Below, piece after piece: positions 24,423 through 33,211 of a DNA stretch of 33,212 nucleotides. The position numbers and the translations under genes are program-made. The stretch comes from JAKSCF01 sp028279945. Its GTDB lineage: Bacteria; Bacillota; Clostridia; Peptostreptococcales; JAAYPU01. Below the pieces are notes generated by a model that saw nothing but the letters and a program-made list of their open reading frames with translations, did no database searches and was not told where the DNA came from. The DNA is taken from NCBI GenBank assembly GCA_028279945.1, contig JANQMT010000169.1:1-33212 (forward strand), in the 5' to 3' direction. How positions within the stretch are numbered: the stretch's first letter is position 1; every line of letters starts with the position of its first letter.

Positions 24423-24442
24423 CAAGTATGGAGGAATAAAAA

Positions 24443-26143
24443 GTGATTGATTTTAAAAAAGAGATAGCAGGAATGCTGGCTTCACAAATAACCGAAATGA
24501 ACGAGAATGAAATAATGGATATGATTGAAATTCCAACGGATTCTAAAATGGGGGATTACGCATTTCCTTGTTTTAAGCTGGCTAAAATATTTAGAAAAGC
24601 CCCTCCTCTAATTGCCCAAGAGATTGTAGAAAAAATAAAAGATGAAGACTTATTAAGAGAAGTTGTCAATACCAATGCGTATGTAAACTTTTTCATTAAT
24701 CCGGCACTCTTTATAAAGTCCGTATTGGAGGACGTGTATCATCAGGGGGATGACTATGGAAAAACCAATATTGGAGAAAATAGAAAGGTTATTGTAGAAT
24801 ATTCATCGGTTAACATAGCAAAACCTTTCCATATTGGACATATTAGAAGTACGGTTATTGGAAGTGCATTAAACAATATATATCAATTTCTCGGTTATGA
24901 CACCGTTGCCATCAATCATTTAGGGGATTACGGCACACAGTTTGGTAAACTGATTGTTGCCTATAAGCTTTGGGGAAACAAAAAAGCCATTGAAGATAAT
25001 CCAATACCTGAGCTCTTAAAAATATATGTTCAATATCATGAAGAAGCCGAAAAAAATCCGGACTTGGATGAAGAAGCCAGAGGCTGGTTCACAAAGCTTG
25101 AAAATGGTGACGAAGAAGCCGTAGAACTTTGGCAGTGGTTTAGAGATGTAAGCCTTAAAGAATTTAATCGAGTTTATGATATGCTGGGTATTCAATTTGA
25201 TTCTTATGCAGGTGAAAGCTTCTACTCAGATAAGATGCCAAAAGTTTTAGAGACCATGCGTGAAAACGGCATCATGAAAAAGTCAGATGGAGCAGAAATT
25301 GTTGATTTAGAAGAGTTTGGAATGCCTCCGGCATTGATTACAAAAAAGGATGGCTCCACTTTATATATTACCAGAGATTTAGCAGCGGCAATTTACAGAA
25401 AAGAACATTATGATTTTTACAAAAATATCTACGTTGTAGGATCACAACAAATTCTTCATTTCCAACAATGGATGAAGATTATAGAATTAATGGGATACCA
25501 TTGGTCAGATGACTGTATCCATGTACCCTTTGGAATGGTCAGCTTAGGCGAAGGGACCATGTCAACACGTCATGGCAGAGTGGTTTTCTTAGAGGATGTT
25601 TTGAAAAAAGCGGTAGAAAAAACCAAAGAAGTTATTCTGGAGAAGAATGTCAATGCAGAGTTAGTGGATGAGGTTTCAAGGCAGGTGGGAATAGGTGCTG
25701 TCATATTCCAAGAGTTATCCAATAACAGAATCAAAGATTATACCTTCTCTTGGGAAAAAACACTGAGCTTTGAAGGCGAAACAGGACCTTATGTACAATA
25801 CACTCATGCAAGAGCATGCAGCGTTTTAAGAAATGCTCAGCAGGAATTAGGTATAGAGGTTAATTATGATTTGCTGGTAGATGAAAGCGCTTTTGAACTG
25901 GTAAAAGAATTTTATGATTTCCCAAAAGTAGTGTTGGATGCTGCAGAGAAATATGAACCTTCCGTAGTAACCAGACATATTATAGATATAGCGCAAGCTT
26001 TTAACAGATTTTATCATGAGCATCATATTATTGTTGATGATGCGGAAGTTCAAAAATCCCGCTTATTAATTGCTCATGCAACCAAACAAGTCATAGCCAA
26101 CGGTTTAAGGTTATTAGGAATAGAAGCACCGGAAAGGATGTAA
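24443..26143 (+). CDS. argS: Arginyl-tRNA synthetase
   Basis: A class I synthetase that charges tRNA-Arg in the cytoplasm, 566 aa. An N-terminal additional domain (1-110) precedes the Rossmann core with the HIGH motif KPFHIGHIRST (HIGH at 130-133). The KMSKS-loop counterpart is EGTMSTRHGRVV, the usual shortened form in ArgRS. The C-terminal DALR anticodon-binding domain (about 445-566) ends in GLRLLGIEAPERM, typical of the family. The start is GTG at 24443, 7 nt after GGAGGA. It has its own strong promoter. The next gene starts 2 nt after its stop codon, so the two are coupled. Confidence 0.97.
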   Translation: MIDFKKEIAGMLASQITEMNENEIMDMIEIPTDSKMGDYAFPCFKLAKIFRKAPPLIAQEIVEKIKDEDLLREVVNTNAYVNFFINPALFIKSVLEDVYHQGDDYGKTNIGENRKVIVEYSSVNIAKPFHIGHIRSTVIGSALNNIYQFLGYDTVAINHLGDYGTQFGKLIVAYKLWGNKKAIEDNPIPELLKIYVQYHEEAEKNPDLDEEARGWFTKLENGDEEAVELWQWFRDVSLKEFNRVYDMLGIQFDSYAGESFYSDKMPKVLETMRENGIMKKSDGAEIVDLEEFGMPPALITKKDGSTLYITRDLAAAIYRKEHYDFYKNIYVVGSQQILHFQQWMKIIELMGYHWSDDCIHVPFGMVSLGEGTMSTRHGRVVFLEDVLKKAVEKTKEVILEKNVNAELVDEVSRQVGIGAVIFQELSNNRIKDYTFSWEKTLSFEGETGPYVQYTHARACSVLRNAQQELGIEVNYDLLVDESAFELVKEFYDFPKVVLDAAEKYEPSVVTRHIIDIAQAFNRFYHEHHIIVDDAEVQKSRLLIAHATKQVIANGLRLLGIEAPERM

Positions 26144-26145
26144 AT

Positions 26146-27018
26146 ATGAGATATGAAGGAAGTATCTACAGGCCGCCAAGTGAGGCCCATAGTTTGATAT
26201 TACAGATTACCATAGGATGTGCACATAATAAATGTACTTTTTGCAGTATGTTCATAGATAAAAAGTTTAGAATAAGAAAATTGGAAGATGTCATTGAAGA
26301 TATAGAATATGCTAAATTACATTATGGAACCATCAAAAGATTTTTTCTGGCAGACGGGGATGCCTTAGTGTTAAAAACGGATCATTTGATAACGATTCTG
26401 GATCATATCAAGAGACTTTTCCCTGAGTGTGAAAGAATAGGGATATATGCCACGCCTCAGGACATCTTACGTAAGAGCCCTGAGGACTTAAAGCGCTTAC
26501 ACGAGCATGGTCTGGGTATTGCCTACGTGGGTGTAGAATCCGGAAGCGAACAAATATTAAAGGATGTCAAAAAAGGTGTAACGAGAGATGAAATCATTGA
26601 ATCCGGTAAAAAAATAAATGCCTCCGGTATAGATCTGTCCATTACACTGATTTCCGGTCTTGGAGGCAAAGACCAATGGCGAGAGCATGCTGCGGAAACG
26701 GGAAAAATAATAAGTGAGATGAATCCAAAATATGTAGGCCTTCTCACTCTAATGTTAGAGCCGGGTACGGAGCTTTATAAAGATATACAAAATGGCAAGT
26801 TTCAGGTATTAACGCCTGAAGAAGTGTTGTATGAAACTGAGGAAATGATAAAGCATATTAATGTTTCAAAAGAGTGTATTTTTAGAAGCAATCATGCATC
26901 CAATTATTTTTCATTAAAGGGCACTTTGCCTGATGATAAAGAAAGGTTATTGCAACAAATTAATTCAGCGAAACACAATACCGGTATGTTTAAGGATGAA
27001 AGATTTAGAATGTTATAG
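26146..27018 (+). CDS. Radical SAM protein, CX4CX2C type
   Basis: A 290-aa radical SAM enzyme of unknown substrate. The cluster motif is CAHNKCTFC (Cys25, Cys30, Cys33), a CX4CX2C spacing instead of the classic CX3CX2C. The partial barrel continues with FFLADGDALVL and YVGVESGSEQIL, which are typical SAM-contact strands of the Elp3/MiaB/NifB-like group. There is no B12-binding domain, TRAM domain or extra cluster motif, so it is a minimal member. The ATG lies 2 nt after the argS stop, with AAAGGATG as ribosome site inside argS, so it is translationally coupled. A tRNA-related role is suggested only by this neighbour. Confidence 0.85.
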   Translation: MRYEGSIYRPPSEAHSLILQITIGCAHNKCTFCSMFIDKKFRIRKLEDVIEDIEYAKLHYGTIKRFFLADGDALVLKTDHLITILDHIKRLFPECERIGIYATPQDILRKSPEDLKRLHEHGLGIAYVGVESGSEQILKDVKKGVTRDEIIESGKKINASGIDLSITLISGLGGKDQWREHAAETGKIISEMNPKYVGLLTLMLEPGTELYKDIQNGKFQVLTPEEVLYETEEMIKHINVSKECIFRSNHASNYFSLKGTLPDDKERLLQQINSAKHNTGMFKDERFRML

Positions 27019-27025
27019 AATTTAA

Positions 27026-27048
27026 AAAAGCAGGCACAGCCTGCTTTT
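27026..27048. terminator. Bidirectional terminator between converging genes
   Basis: A 10-bp stem (aaaagcaggc with gcctgctttt) with loop aca. On the minus strand it is followed by a longer T-run than on the plus strand. It serves both the radical SAM gene and the minus-strand gene whose stop codon overlaps the hairpin. Confidence 0.85.
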
Positions 27049-27565
27049 AACATTCTTTATTATCTTTATTTTCTTCGTCATCTTTGAGACTTTGTGGATT
27101 GGTCTTATGATAAATTCTGTTACTATGAGATTTTATTCTATACACGTCTTTACATAATCTTTTTATACTATCTTGGATATATTGCATATCGTCACTATTA
27201 ATATTGTAATACAAAAATAAATCATCGAAGTCTCTTTTAAATTTATTCATTTTTTGAAGTGTTTCAACAAACGAATCAAACTTATGACTATTTCTTGCAT
27301 TGTTAATTTGATCCATATCATTGGTTATGTTTTCTACTACTTGGTGCTCAGAATCATATTCTCCGATAATCAGTTGATAAGGCTTGATTCGCTCTAATAA
27401 AAAAGTATTATCAGGATTTCTATGATATAAATAAGTAACTCTGAAGTCATCTTTTTCAAACCGAGCAAAAACCATAAGCCCGTCCATATCGATAACTTCT
27501 GCTCCCATATCTTTTAAAGACTGTAGAGAAAGTTCGTGCAAGACAATTTTAGAAGAAAAATGCAT
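27047..27565 (-). CDS. Unrecognised conserved-type protein
   Basis: A 172-aa protein that I do not recognise. It is the only plus-strand exception in the window and appears real: it has a good ribosome site (AAAGGAGTG), its own promoter and a terminator. The first 90 residues look like a mixed alpha/beta fold (FARFEKDDFRVTYLYHR). The middle is helical and charged, and the last 20 residues are a Lys/Asp/Glu/Asn-rich tail (DDEENKDNKEC). No signal peptide, membrane segment or cysteine motif is visible. It is transcribed divergently from the B12-binding radical SAM gene, with promoters 40-70 bp apart. Function unknown. Confidence 0.75.
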   Translation of the reverse strand: MHFSSKIVLHELSLQSLKDMGAEVIDMDGLMVFARFEKDDFRVTYLYHRNPDNTFLLERIKPYQLIIGEYDSEHQVVENITNDMDQINNARNSHKFDSFVETLQKMNKFKRDFDDLFLYYNINSDDMQYIQDSIKRLCKDVYRIKSHSNRIYHKTNPQSLKDDEENKDNKEC

Positions 27566-27591
27566 GTGTACACACTCCTTTCAGTATTTTA

Positions 27592-27621
27592 ATTATAGCA
27601 TATGTTGGTTATACTGTACAA
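27592..27621 (-). promoter_or_regulatory. Promoter of the minus-strand gene
   Basis: Read on the minus strand, TTGTAC (27621-27616) and TATAAT (27597-27592) are spaced by 18 nt, and the start codon lies 27 nt further on after AAAGGAGTG. Confidence 0.7.
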
Positions 27622-27658
27622 TCATTTTGTAAATATGTGAATATACCCGATGCCTATA

Positions 27659-27667
27659 TGTTATAAT
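27659..27667 (+). promoter_or_regulatory. Extended -10 promoter, divergent
   Basis: TGTTATAAT is an extended -10 element (TG-N-TATAAT) 32 nt upstream of the TTG start of the next gene. The -35 region is weak, which is usual for extended -10 promoters. Confidence 0.6.
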
Positions 27668-27698
27668 ACTATAAAAAAAATAAGGCAGGAAAACAACC

Positions 27699-29468
27699 TT
27701 GAATATTTTACTCACATCATTAAATTCTAAATATATTCATACCAATTTGGCCCTAAGATATTTATATGAAACCGCAAAAGATTTCCAAGATAAAATCCAA
27801 ATAAAAGAGTTTACCATCAATCATGAAGAAGACTACATCTTTAGTGAGATTGTACGAGAGCAGTACGATATTATCTGTCTTTCATGTTATATTTGGAACA
27901 TTACTCAAATTTTATACCTAACCTCTAATATAAGAAAAGTCAACAAAGACGTTATCATTATCTTAGGCGGACAAGAAGTCAGTTTTGACTCTGAGCATAT
28001 AATAGAAGAAAACCCTCAAATTGATTATATCATCAGAGGCGAAGGAGAAAAAACCTTTATAGAGCTGATGCATTTTTTGACTGAGGGAGAGGGAAAAATT
28101 GAAGCAATAAAAGGCATTACATATCAAAGAGATAACAAAATCATCTCCAATGAAGAACGAGAATTGATTCAAGATTTGGATGAAGTATCTTTTCCTTATG
28201 GTCATTATTTTCCCTATGAAAATAGAATCATATATTATGAAACATCCAGAGGCTGCCCATACCATTGCAGCTATTGTATGTCTTCGGTGATCAGAGGGGT
28301 AAGGTACTTTTCTTTAGAAAGAGTTAAAAAGGATTTAAGCTTCTTTCTAAAAAATCATGTACCACAAGTCAAATTTGTAGATAGAACGTTTAATGCCAAT
28401 CAAAAAAGATGCATGGCAATCATGCAGTACATTTGTGAAAACGATAATGGAAAGACCAACTTTCACTTTGAGATGAATGGTGACCAGATAGATGAAGCAA
28501 TGCTGAGTTTTCTAAAAACCGTTAGAAAAGGTTTGTTTCAGTTTGAGATCGGTGTTCAAACGACAAATCCCAAAACCATTGAAGCCATCAATAGAAAAAC
28601 AGATTTTGATAAGATCAAATATAATGTAAAAAAACTCAATCAATATGGCAATATTCATTTACATTTGGATCTGATTGCCGGACTGCCTTATGAAGATTAT
28701 AACCGCTTTTTAAAATCTTTTAATGATGTTTATGACACTCAGCCCCATAATCTTCAGCTGGGATTTTTAAAATTATTAAAAGGTGCAAAGATCAGAGAGG
28801 AAGCGGATCAACACGGGTACATCTTTAGAGCCCAAGAACCCTATGAAATACTGAGCAATCAATACTTATCCCATCATGATTTAATTCGATTAAAAAGAAT
28901 AGAAGAGATGTTGGATAAGTTTTATAATCGTCCCGGATTTCAAACGACTCTAAAATATATGATAACCAATTACTATGAGCAGCCAAGCGATTTTTATGAA
29001 GACTTGGCTGAATATTGGCATGCAAACGGGTATCAGCACGAGGCACATAACAAAAAGGCATTATATGAACTTCTAAAGGCGTTTTGTATCAAGAAAAATG
29101 CTTCTGAAGAATTACTGGATGAATTGTTGCTTTATGATAAAATGCTTATATCTCAGCAAGGTCAAATGCCACATGGTTCGGCTGATTTTACAAAATCCAT
29201 TCATAATATATTGCATCATCAAGAATTTAGAACGAATTTTATACCCAGCTATGAGCATCTAAAAGTAAAAGAAATAAAAAAGAAAATAAGTTTCCAAATA
29301 TTTCAATATAATGTTTACCAATATGCTGTTAATGGCGATAATCTAAATAGACTCAAAAATCTATGTATTTTTGATTATAAATTTAAAGATATTAAAGAGC
29401 AGGCAAAAGTGTATTGTCTAAACTGGGAATTAGCAGAAAAATATGCTTATGCACAAAAGCAGTTTTAA
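27699..29468 (+). CDS. B12-binding radical SAM protein with DUF4080
   Basis: A 589-aa enzyme with an N-terminal cobalamin-binding-like domain (1-130, opening MNILLTSLNSKYIHTNLALR and ILGGQEVSF), a radical SAM domain with CPYHCSYC (Cys186, Cys190, Cys193) to about 370, and a C-terminal DUF4080-type region. The family is common in clostridia; its substrate is unknown. The classic DxHxxG base-off B12 motif is not evident in the N-terminal domain, so B12 binding is not certain. The start is TTG at 27699, supported by TAAGGCAGGA 8 nt upstream and by the MNILLTSLNS family opening. It is followed closely by a TPR gene. Confidence 0.9.
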   Translation: MNILLTSLNSKYIHTNLALRYLYETAKDFQDKIQIKEFTINHEEDYIFSEIVREQYDIICLSCYIWNITQILYLTSNIRKVNKDVIIILGGQEVSFDSEHIIEENPQIDYIIRGEGEKTFIELMHFLTEGEGKIEAIKGITYQRDNKIISNEERELIQDLDEVSFPYGHYFPYENRIIYYETSRGCPYHCSYCMSSVIRGVRYFSLERVKKDLSFFLKNHVPQVKFVDRTFNANQKRCMAIMQYICENDNGKTNFHFEMNGDQIDEAMLSFLKTVRKGLFQFEIGVQTTNPKTIEAINRKTDFDKIKYNVKKLNQYGNIHLHLDLIAGLPYEDYNRFLKSFNDVYDTQPHNLQLGFLKLLKGAKIREEADQHGYIFRAQEPYEILSNQYLSHHDLIRLKRIEEMLDKFYNRPGFQTTLKYMITNYYEQPSDFYEDLAEYWHANGYQHEAHNKKALYELLKAFCIKKNASEELLDELLLYDKMLISQQGQMPHGSADFTKSIHNILHHQEFRTNFIPSYEHLKVKEIKKKISFQIFQYNVYQYAVNGDNLNRLKNLCIFDYKFKDIKEQAKVYCLNWELAEKYAYAQKQF

Positions 29469-29507
29469 AACAAGCTATGACATACATAAAATAAAGGAGG
29501 ATAAAAT

Positions 29508-30623
29508 ATGGACCAGGTTTATAAATATTTAAAGCAGTATATAGATGAACTGGTATTTATCACGCTTGATCACCATGTAACCCAACAAAAAAAAGATATT
29601 AGCTTTCTAAAAGGTATTCCATTACCCATTTCAGTAAAAAACATTACTCAGCAGATCAGTCAAGAAGAGGTAGATAATATTCCTTTTGATGCCTTTGTAG
29701 AGGGAATGATCTATGTTTTAGGCGTGGACTACAACTTTAAATACAATGAGCAGTATAAAAAGTTTTTATATCTTGCAAATGAAAATATAGAAGAATACAT
29801 TTTATACAAGGGTTTAAAATTTGCGGATGAAGAAAAGCTTTATGAGGCTGCTGTTCACTTTAGAGCAGTATTCAATATGGATGAAAGAAATTTAAATGCC
29901 ATGTATAACTATGGCAAGTGCTGCAGAGATATCTTTGATAGAAGCAAAGAGTTAGAGGAAAAGAAAACTTTTAAAAATGAATCTATCAATATGTTTGAAA
30001 GCTTAGTAGGATATTATCCGGATTTTAATGAATCTTATTACTTTCTGGGGTTCTTTTACAGCAATCAGAAAATGTTTGAAAAAGCAAGACTTACCTGGGA
30101 AAAATTTTTAAGCCTAAGTGAAGACGAAGAAAAAAGAGAAGAAGTGGTGCTCAAGCTTAAGGAAATTGAGGACTATGTTGTTTATGAAAAAGGTTACAGC
30201 CTTGTATTAAACGGTAATGGTGAAAAGGGGCTTAAGCTGCTTCTGCCTCTGGAGGATAAATATTCTCAGTGGTGGAACCTGTTATTCTTCATAGGTTTAG
30301 CCTATAGAAATTTAAACCAATTTAATGAAGCGATTCCATATTTTAAAAAGGTTCTATTAAATAAACCGTCGCAAGTGGATGCGATGAACGAATTAGGGCT
30401 GTGTTACATGTCTGTTGAAGACTTGGATAACGCTGAAAAATACTATAAGAAAGCCCTTTTAATCAAAGAAGATCACGAAATATTATGCAACTTAGGCGTC
30501 GTATATATTTATAAAGAAGACTATGAAAAGGCACTGGATTATCTGGAAAAATCAGCAGCAATTTGCCCCGAAGATGAGATTGTTATGCAATGGCTTAAGA
30601 AACTGAATGAAATAACACGTTGA
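29508..30623 (+). CDS. Tetratricopeptide repeat protein
   Basis: A 371-aa soluble protein. The first 95 residues have no recognisable fold. From about residue 100 onward there are TPR units; the clearest are in the second half, for example LFFIGLAYRNLNQFNEAIPY, AMNELGLCYMSVEDLDNAEK and LCNLGVVYIYKEDYEKALDY, with consecutive 34-residue spacing. Such repeats form a scaffold for binding other proteins. There is no signal peptide, so it acts in the cytoplasm. AAAGGAGG precedes the ATG. It lies 39 nt after the B12-binding radical SAM gene and probably shares its transcript; a scaffold role for that enzyme is possible but unproven. Confidence 0.9.
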   Translation: MDQVYKYLKQYIDELVFITLDHHVTQQKKDISFLKGIPLPISVKNITQQISQEEVDNIPFDAFVEGMIYVLGVDYNFKYNEQYKKFLYLANENIEEYILYKGLKFADEEKLYEAAVHFRAVFNMDERNLNAMYNYGKCCRDIFDRSKELEEKKTFKNESINMFESLVGYYPDFNESYYFLGFFYSNQKMFEKARLTWEKFLSLSEDEEKREEVVLKLKEIEDYVVYEKGYSLVLNGNGEKGLKLLLPLEDKYSQWWNLLFFIGLAYRNLNQFNEAIPYFKKVLLNKPSQVDAMNELGLCYMSVEDLDNAEKYYKKALLIKEDHEILCNLGVVYIYKEDYEKALDYLEKSAAICPEDEIVMQWLKKLNEITR

Positions 30624-30689
30624 ATTCATCGACAAATTCATATAAAATGTAATAGTTAGCAAGAAATGAAGCTAAGGGGGAAATCGAGC

Positions 30690-32462
30690 ATGAAGAAACT
30701 TCTTACGGGAAATGAAGCCGTAGCAAGAGGGGCTTATGAGGCAGGTGCGGTCTTTGCATCAGCTTATCCCGGAACACCGAGTACAGAAATATTGGAAAAT
30801 ATTGTACAATACAAAGATGATATATACTGTGAATGGGCACCCAATGAAAAAGTAGCAATGGAAGCATCTATTGGTGCGGCTATTGCAGGTGCCAGATCTC
30901 TTGCGGCCATGAAGCACGTAGGTGTAAATGTCGCAGCAGACCCGCTATTCACATTTGCTTATACAGGCACAAATGGCGGATTTGTTCTGGTATCTGCAGA
31001 CGATCCGGGTATGCACAGTTCTCAGAACGAACAAGATAATCGTAATTATGCCAAATTTGCAAGAGTTATGATGTTAGAGCCTTCTGATAGTCAAGAGGCA
31101 AAGGATTTTACGGCTTTAGCATTTGAATTGAGTGAAAAATATGATACACCGGTATTAATTCGTTTGACCACACGTATATGCCATAGTAAGAGTGCGGTAG
31201 AATTTAAAGGCAGAAAAGAAGCTAAAGTAAAAAAATACGAAAGAAATATTCCTAAATATATAGCAACACCGGCTAACGGAAGAGGACTTCGCGTAGAATT
31301 AGAAGAAAGATTACAAAGATTAACCGAATTTAGTAATGAAACGGATTTAAATAGCCCGGAATACAATGATACCAAAATAGGCGTCATCAGTTCAGGCGTT
31401 GCCTATCAATATGCTAAAGAAGTATTTGGAGATAGTGCGTCATACCTTAAGCTGGGATGTACTTTCCCATTGCCGATGGAAAGAATAAAAGCGTTTGCAG
31501 ATAAAGTCGATACACTTTATATCATTGAAGAATTAGATGGCTATATTGAAGAGCAATTGAAAATGGAAGGTATTGATTGTATTGGCAAAGACAAAATACC
31601 ATCCATTGGAGAGCTGAATCCGGATATTGTGAGAAAAGCAGTTTTAGATAAAGAGAATGCAACCATTAGTGTAGATGTAAAAGCAGTTGGAAGACCTCCG
31701 ACAATGTGTGCAGGGTGTCCTCATAGAGGGATATTCTATGTACTTTCTAAGCAGAAAGATCTTATGATTACCGGAGATATCGGATGCTATACACTTGGAT
31801 CTGCCGATCCTTTGAATGCTATGGATACATGTATTTGTATGGGAGCGAGTATAAGTGCCGGTCACGGAGCAGCTAAAATATTCGAAAGATATGGTGACAA
31901 AACAAAAGTAGCAGCAATAATTGGAGACTCAACATTCTTCCATTCAGGTGTTACCGGCTTAATGGATATTGTTTATAATAAGGGTAATTGTACAACCATT
32001 GTTTTAGATAATAGGATTACAGGTATGACCGGACATCAAGAGAACCCCGGTACAGGATATACTTTGATGGGAGATAAAACGGCAGAAGTAGACATACCTG
32101 CGTTATGTAAAGCGGTAGGATTAAAAGATGAAAATATTTTTGTAGTGAATCCTCTCAACATCTCAGAAACAGAAAAAGCAGTTGATACGGCACTAAATTG
32201 CACAGAGCCTTCTGTTATTATTACCAAATGGCCCTGTGCATTAAAAAGATTTTCCGAAGAAGATAAAAGAGACTATGCGTTAGACAGAAATATATGTACG
32301 GTAGATGAAGAAAAATGCAAAGCTTGCAAGATTTGTATCAAAACCGGATGTCCCGCAATTTCGTTTGTTGAAAAAGCTAAAATAAATCCGGATATGTGCA
32401 CAGGCTGTGATGTCTGTTTGCAAGTATGTCCATTTGATGCCATTGAAAAGGTAGGTGAATAA
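30690..32462 (+). CDS. iorA: Indolepyruvate:ferredoxin oxidoreductase alpha subunit
   Basis: The large subunit of the thiamine-diphosphate enzyme that oxidatively decarboxylates aryl pyruvates to aryl-acetyl-CoA and reduces ferredoxin, used in anaerobic amino acid fermentation. At 590 aa the length is normal. The N-terminal pyrimidine-binding domain opens with LTGNEAVARGAYEAGA and SAYPGTPSTEI. The thiamine-binding region has GDIGCYTLG (about 362-370) and GDSTFFHSG. The C-terminus (about 543-590) carries two cluster motifs, CKACKICIKTGCP and CTGCDVCLQVCP; the first is slightly irregular. The ATG at 30690 follows AAGGGGG; an in-frame ATG at 30666 is upstream of that site. It is paired with iorB. 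Confidence 0.96.
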   Translation: MKKLLTGNEAVARGAYEAGAVFASAYPGTPSTEILENIVQYKDDIYCEWAPNEKVAMEASIGAAIAGARSLAAMKHVGVNVAADPLFTFAYTGTNGGFVLVSADDPGMHSSQNEQDNRNYAKFARVMMLEPSDSQEAKDFTALAFELSEKYDTPVLIRLTTRICHSKSAVEFKGRKEAKVKKYERNIPKYIATPANGRGLRVELEERLQRLTEFSNETDLNSPEYNDTKIGVISSGVAYQYAKEVFGDSASYLKLGCTFPLPMERIKAFADKVDTLYIIEELDGYIEEQLKMEGIDCIGKDKIPSIGELNPDIVRKAVLDKENATISVDVKAVGRPPTMCAGCPHRGIFYVLSKQKDLMITGDIGCYTLGSADPLNAMDTCICMGASISAGHGAAKIFERYGDKTKVAAIIGDSTFFHSGVTGLMDIVYNKGNCTTIVLDNRITGMTGHQENPGTGYTLMGDKTAEVDIPALCKAVGLKDENIFVVNPLNISETEKAVDTALNCTEPSVIITKWPCALKRFSEEDKRDYALDRNICTVDEEKCKACKICIKTGCPAISFVEKAKINPDMCTGCDVCLQVCPFDAIEKVGE

Positions 32463-32463
32463 A

Positions 32464-33039
32464 TTGTCTGATGTTAAAAATATACTATTAGTAGGAGTCG
32501 GTGGGCAAGGGACTATACTAGCCAGTAAAATCCTTTCCTACGCGCTTTTAGAGGCTGGATACGACGTAAAAATGTCCGAAGTACATGGTATGGCACAAAG
32601 AGGTGGAAGTGTAACCACACAGATCAGATTCGGTAAGAAAGTATATGCACCTATTATCGGAAAAGGTGAAGCAGATATTATTGTTTCATTTGAAAAAATG
32701 GAAGCCGTTAGATGGATAGAATTTTTGAAGCCGGATGGAAAAATCGTTGTCAACGATTATGAAATCCCATCAGCGCCTGTTTTAATTGGAAAAGCAGAAT
32801 ATCCGGAGGGCGTATTAGAAGCATTAAAAGAAAGTGCAGATACTACAATATTTAAAGCGGCTGATATTGCTAAGCAATTGGGCAATATTAAAACCATGAA
32901 CATTGTATTATTAGGTGCGCTTGTAAAAGCTATGGGCTTAGACAATTTAGATTGGGATAAAGCCATAAAATCCAACGTGAAAGAGCATTTAATCAACATT
33001 AATATTAATGCATTTAACGAAGGTATAAAGCAGATTTAA
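32464..33039 (+). CDS. iorB: Indolepyruvate:ferredoxin oxidoreductase beta subunit
   Basis: The small gamma-type subunit of the same enzyme, 191 aa from this start, normal for the family. It opens with VKNILLVGVGGQGTILASKIL, the conserved glycine-rich loop, and has VHGMAQRGGSVTTQIRFG (about 40-57). The TTG start at 32464 lies 6 nt after AGGTAGGTGA and directly after the iorA stop. A GTG at 32455 in the same frame would overlap iorA and the ribosome site, so TTG is preferred. It forms one operon with iorA. No clear hairpin terminator follows; the next element is the tRNA promoter. Confidence 0.95.
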   Translation: MSDVKNILLVGVGGQGTILASKILSYALLEAGYDVKMSEVHGMAQRGGSVTTQIRFGKKVYAPIIGKGEADIIVSFEKMEAVRWIEFLKPDGKIVVNDYEIPSAPVLIGKAEYPEGVLEALKESADTTIFKAADIAKQLGNIKTMNIVLLGALVKAMGLDNLDWDKAIKSNVKEHLINININAFNEGIKQI

Positions 33040-33068
33040 AAAAAAATCAAAAAAAGTTAAATTTACTG

Positions 33069-33097
33069 TTGACACATGCTTAAATATGTATTATAAT
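33069..33097 (+). promoter_or_regulatory. Strong promoter of the tRNA gene
   Basis: TTGACA (33069-33074), 17 nt, TATAAT (33092-33097): both boxes match the consensus exactly, as is common for stable RNA genes. The start would be near 33104, about 36 nt before the tRNA. Confidence 0.9.
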
Positions 33098-33139
33098 TTC
33101 TATTGTCGCTAAAAACACGACAATAACAAAACAAGTTGG

Positions 33140-33211
33140 TCCAAAGTAGCTCAACGGTGGAGCACTCGGCTGTTAACCGATAGGCTGTGGGTTCGAATCC
33201 CACCTTTGGAG
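33140..33211 (+). tRNA. tRNA-Asn (anticodon GTT)
   Basis: A complete 72-nt cloverleaf body fits: acceptor TCCAAAG with CTTTGGA, D arm GCTC/GAGC, anticodon stem CTCGG/CCGAT with loop containing GTT at 33172-33174, T arm GTGGG-TTCGAAT-CCCAC and discriminator G33211. The window ends one base later at C, which may be the first base of an encoded CCA. More tRNA genes may follow outside the window. Confidence 0.95.
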
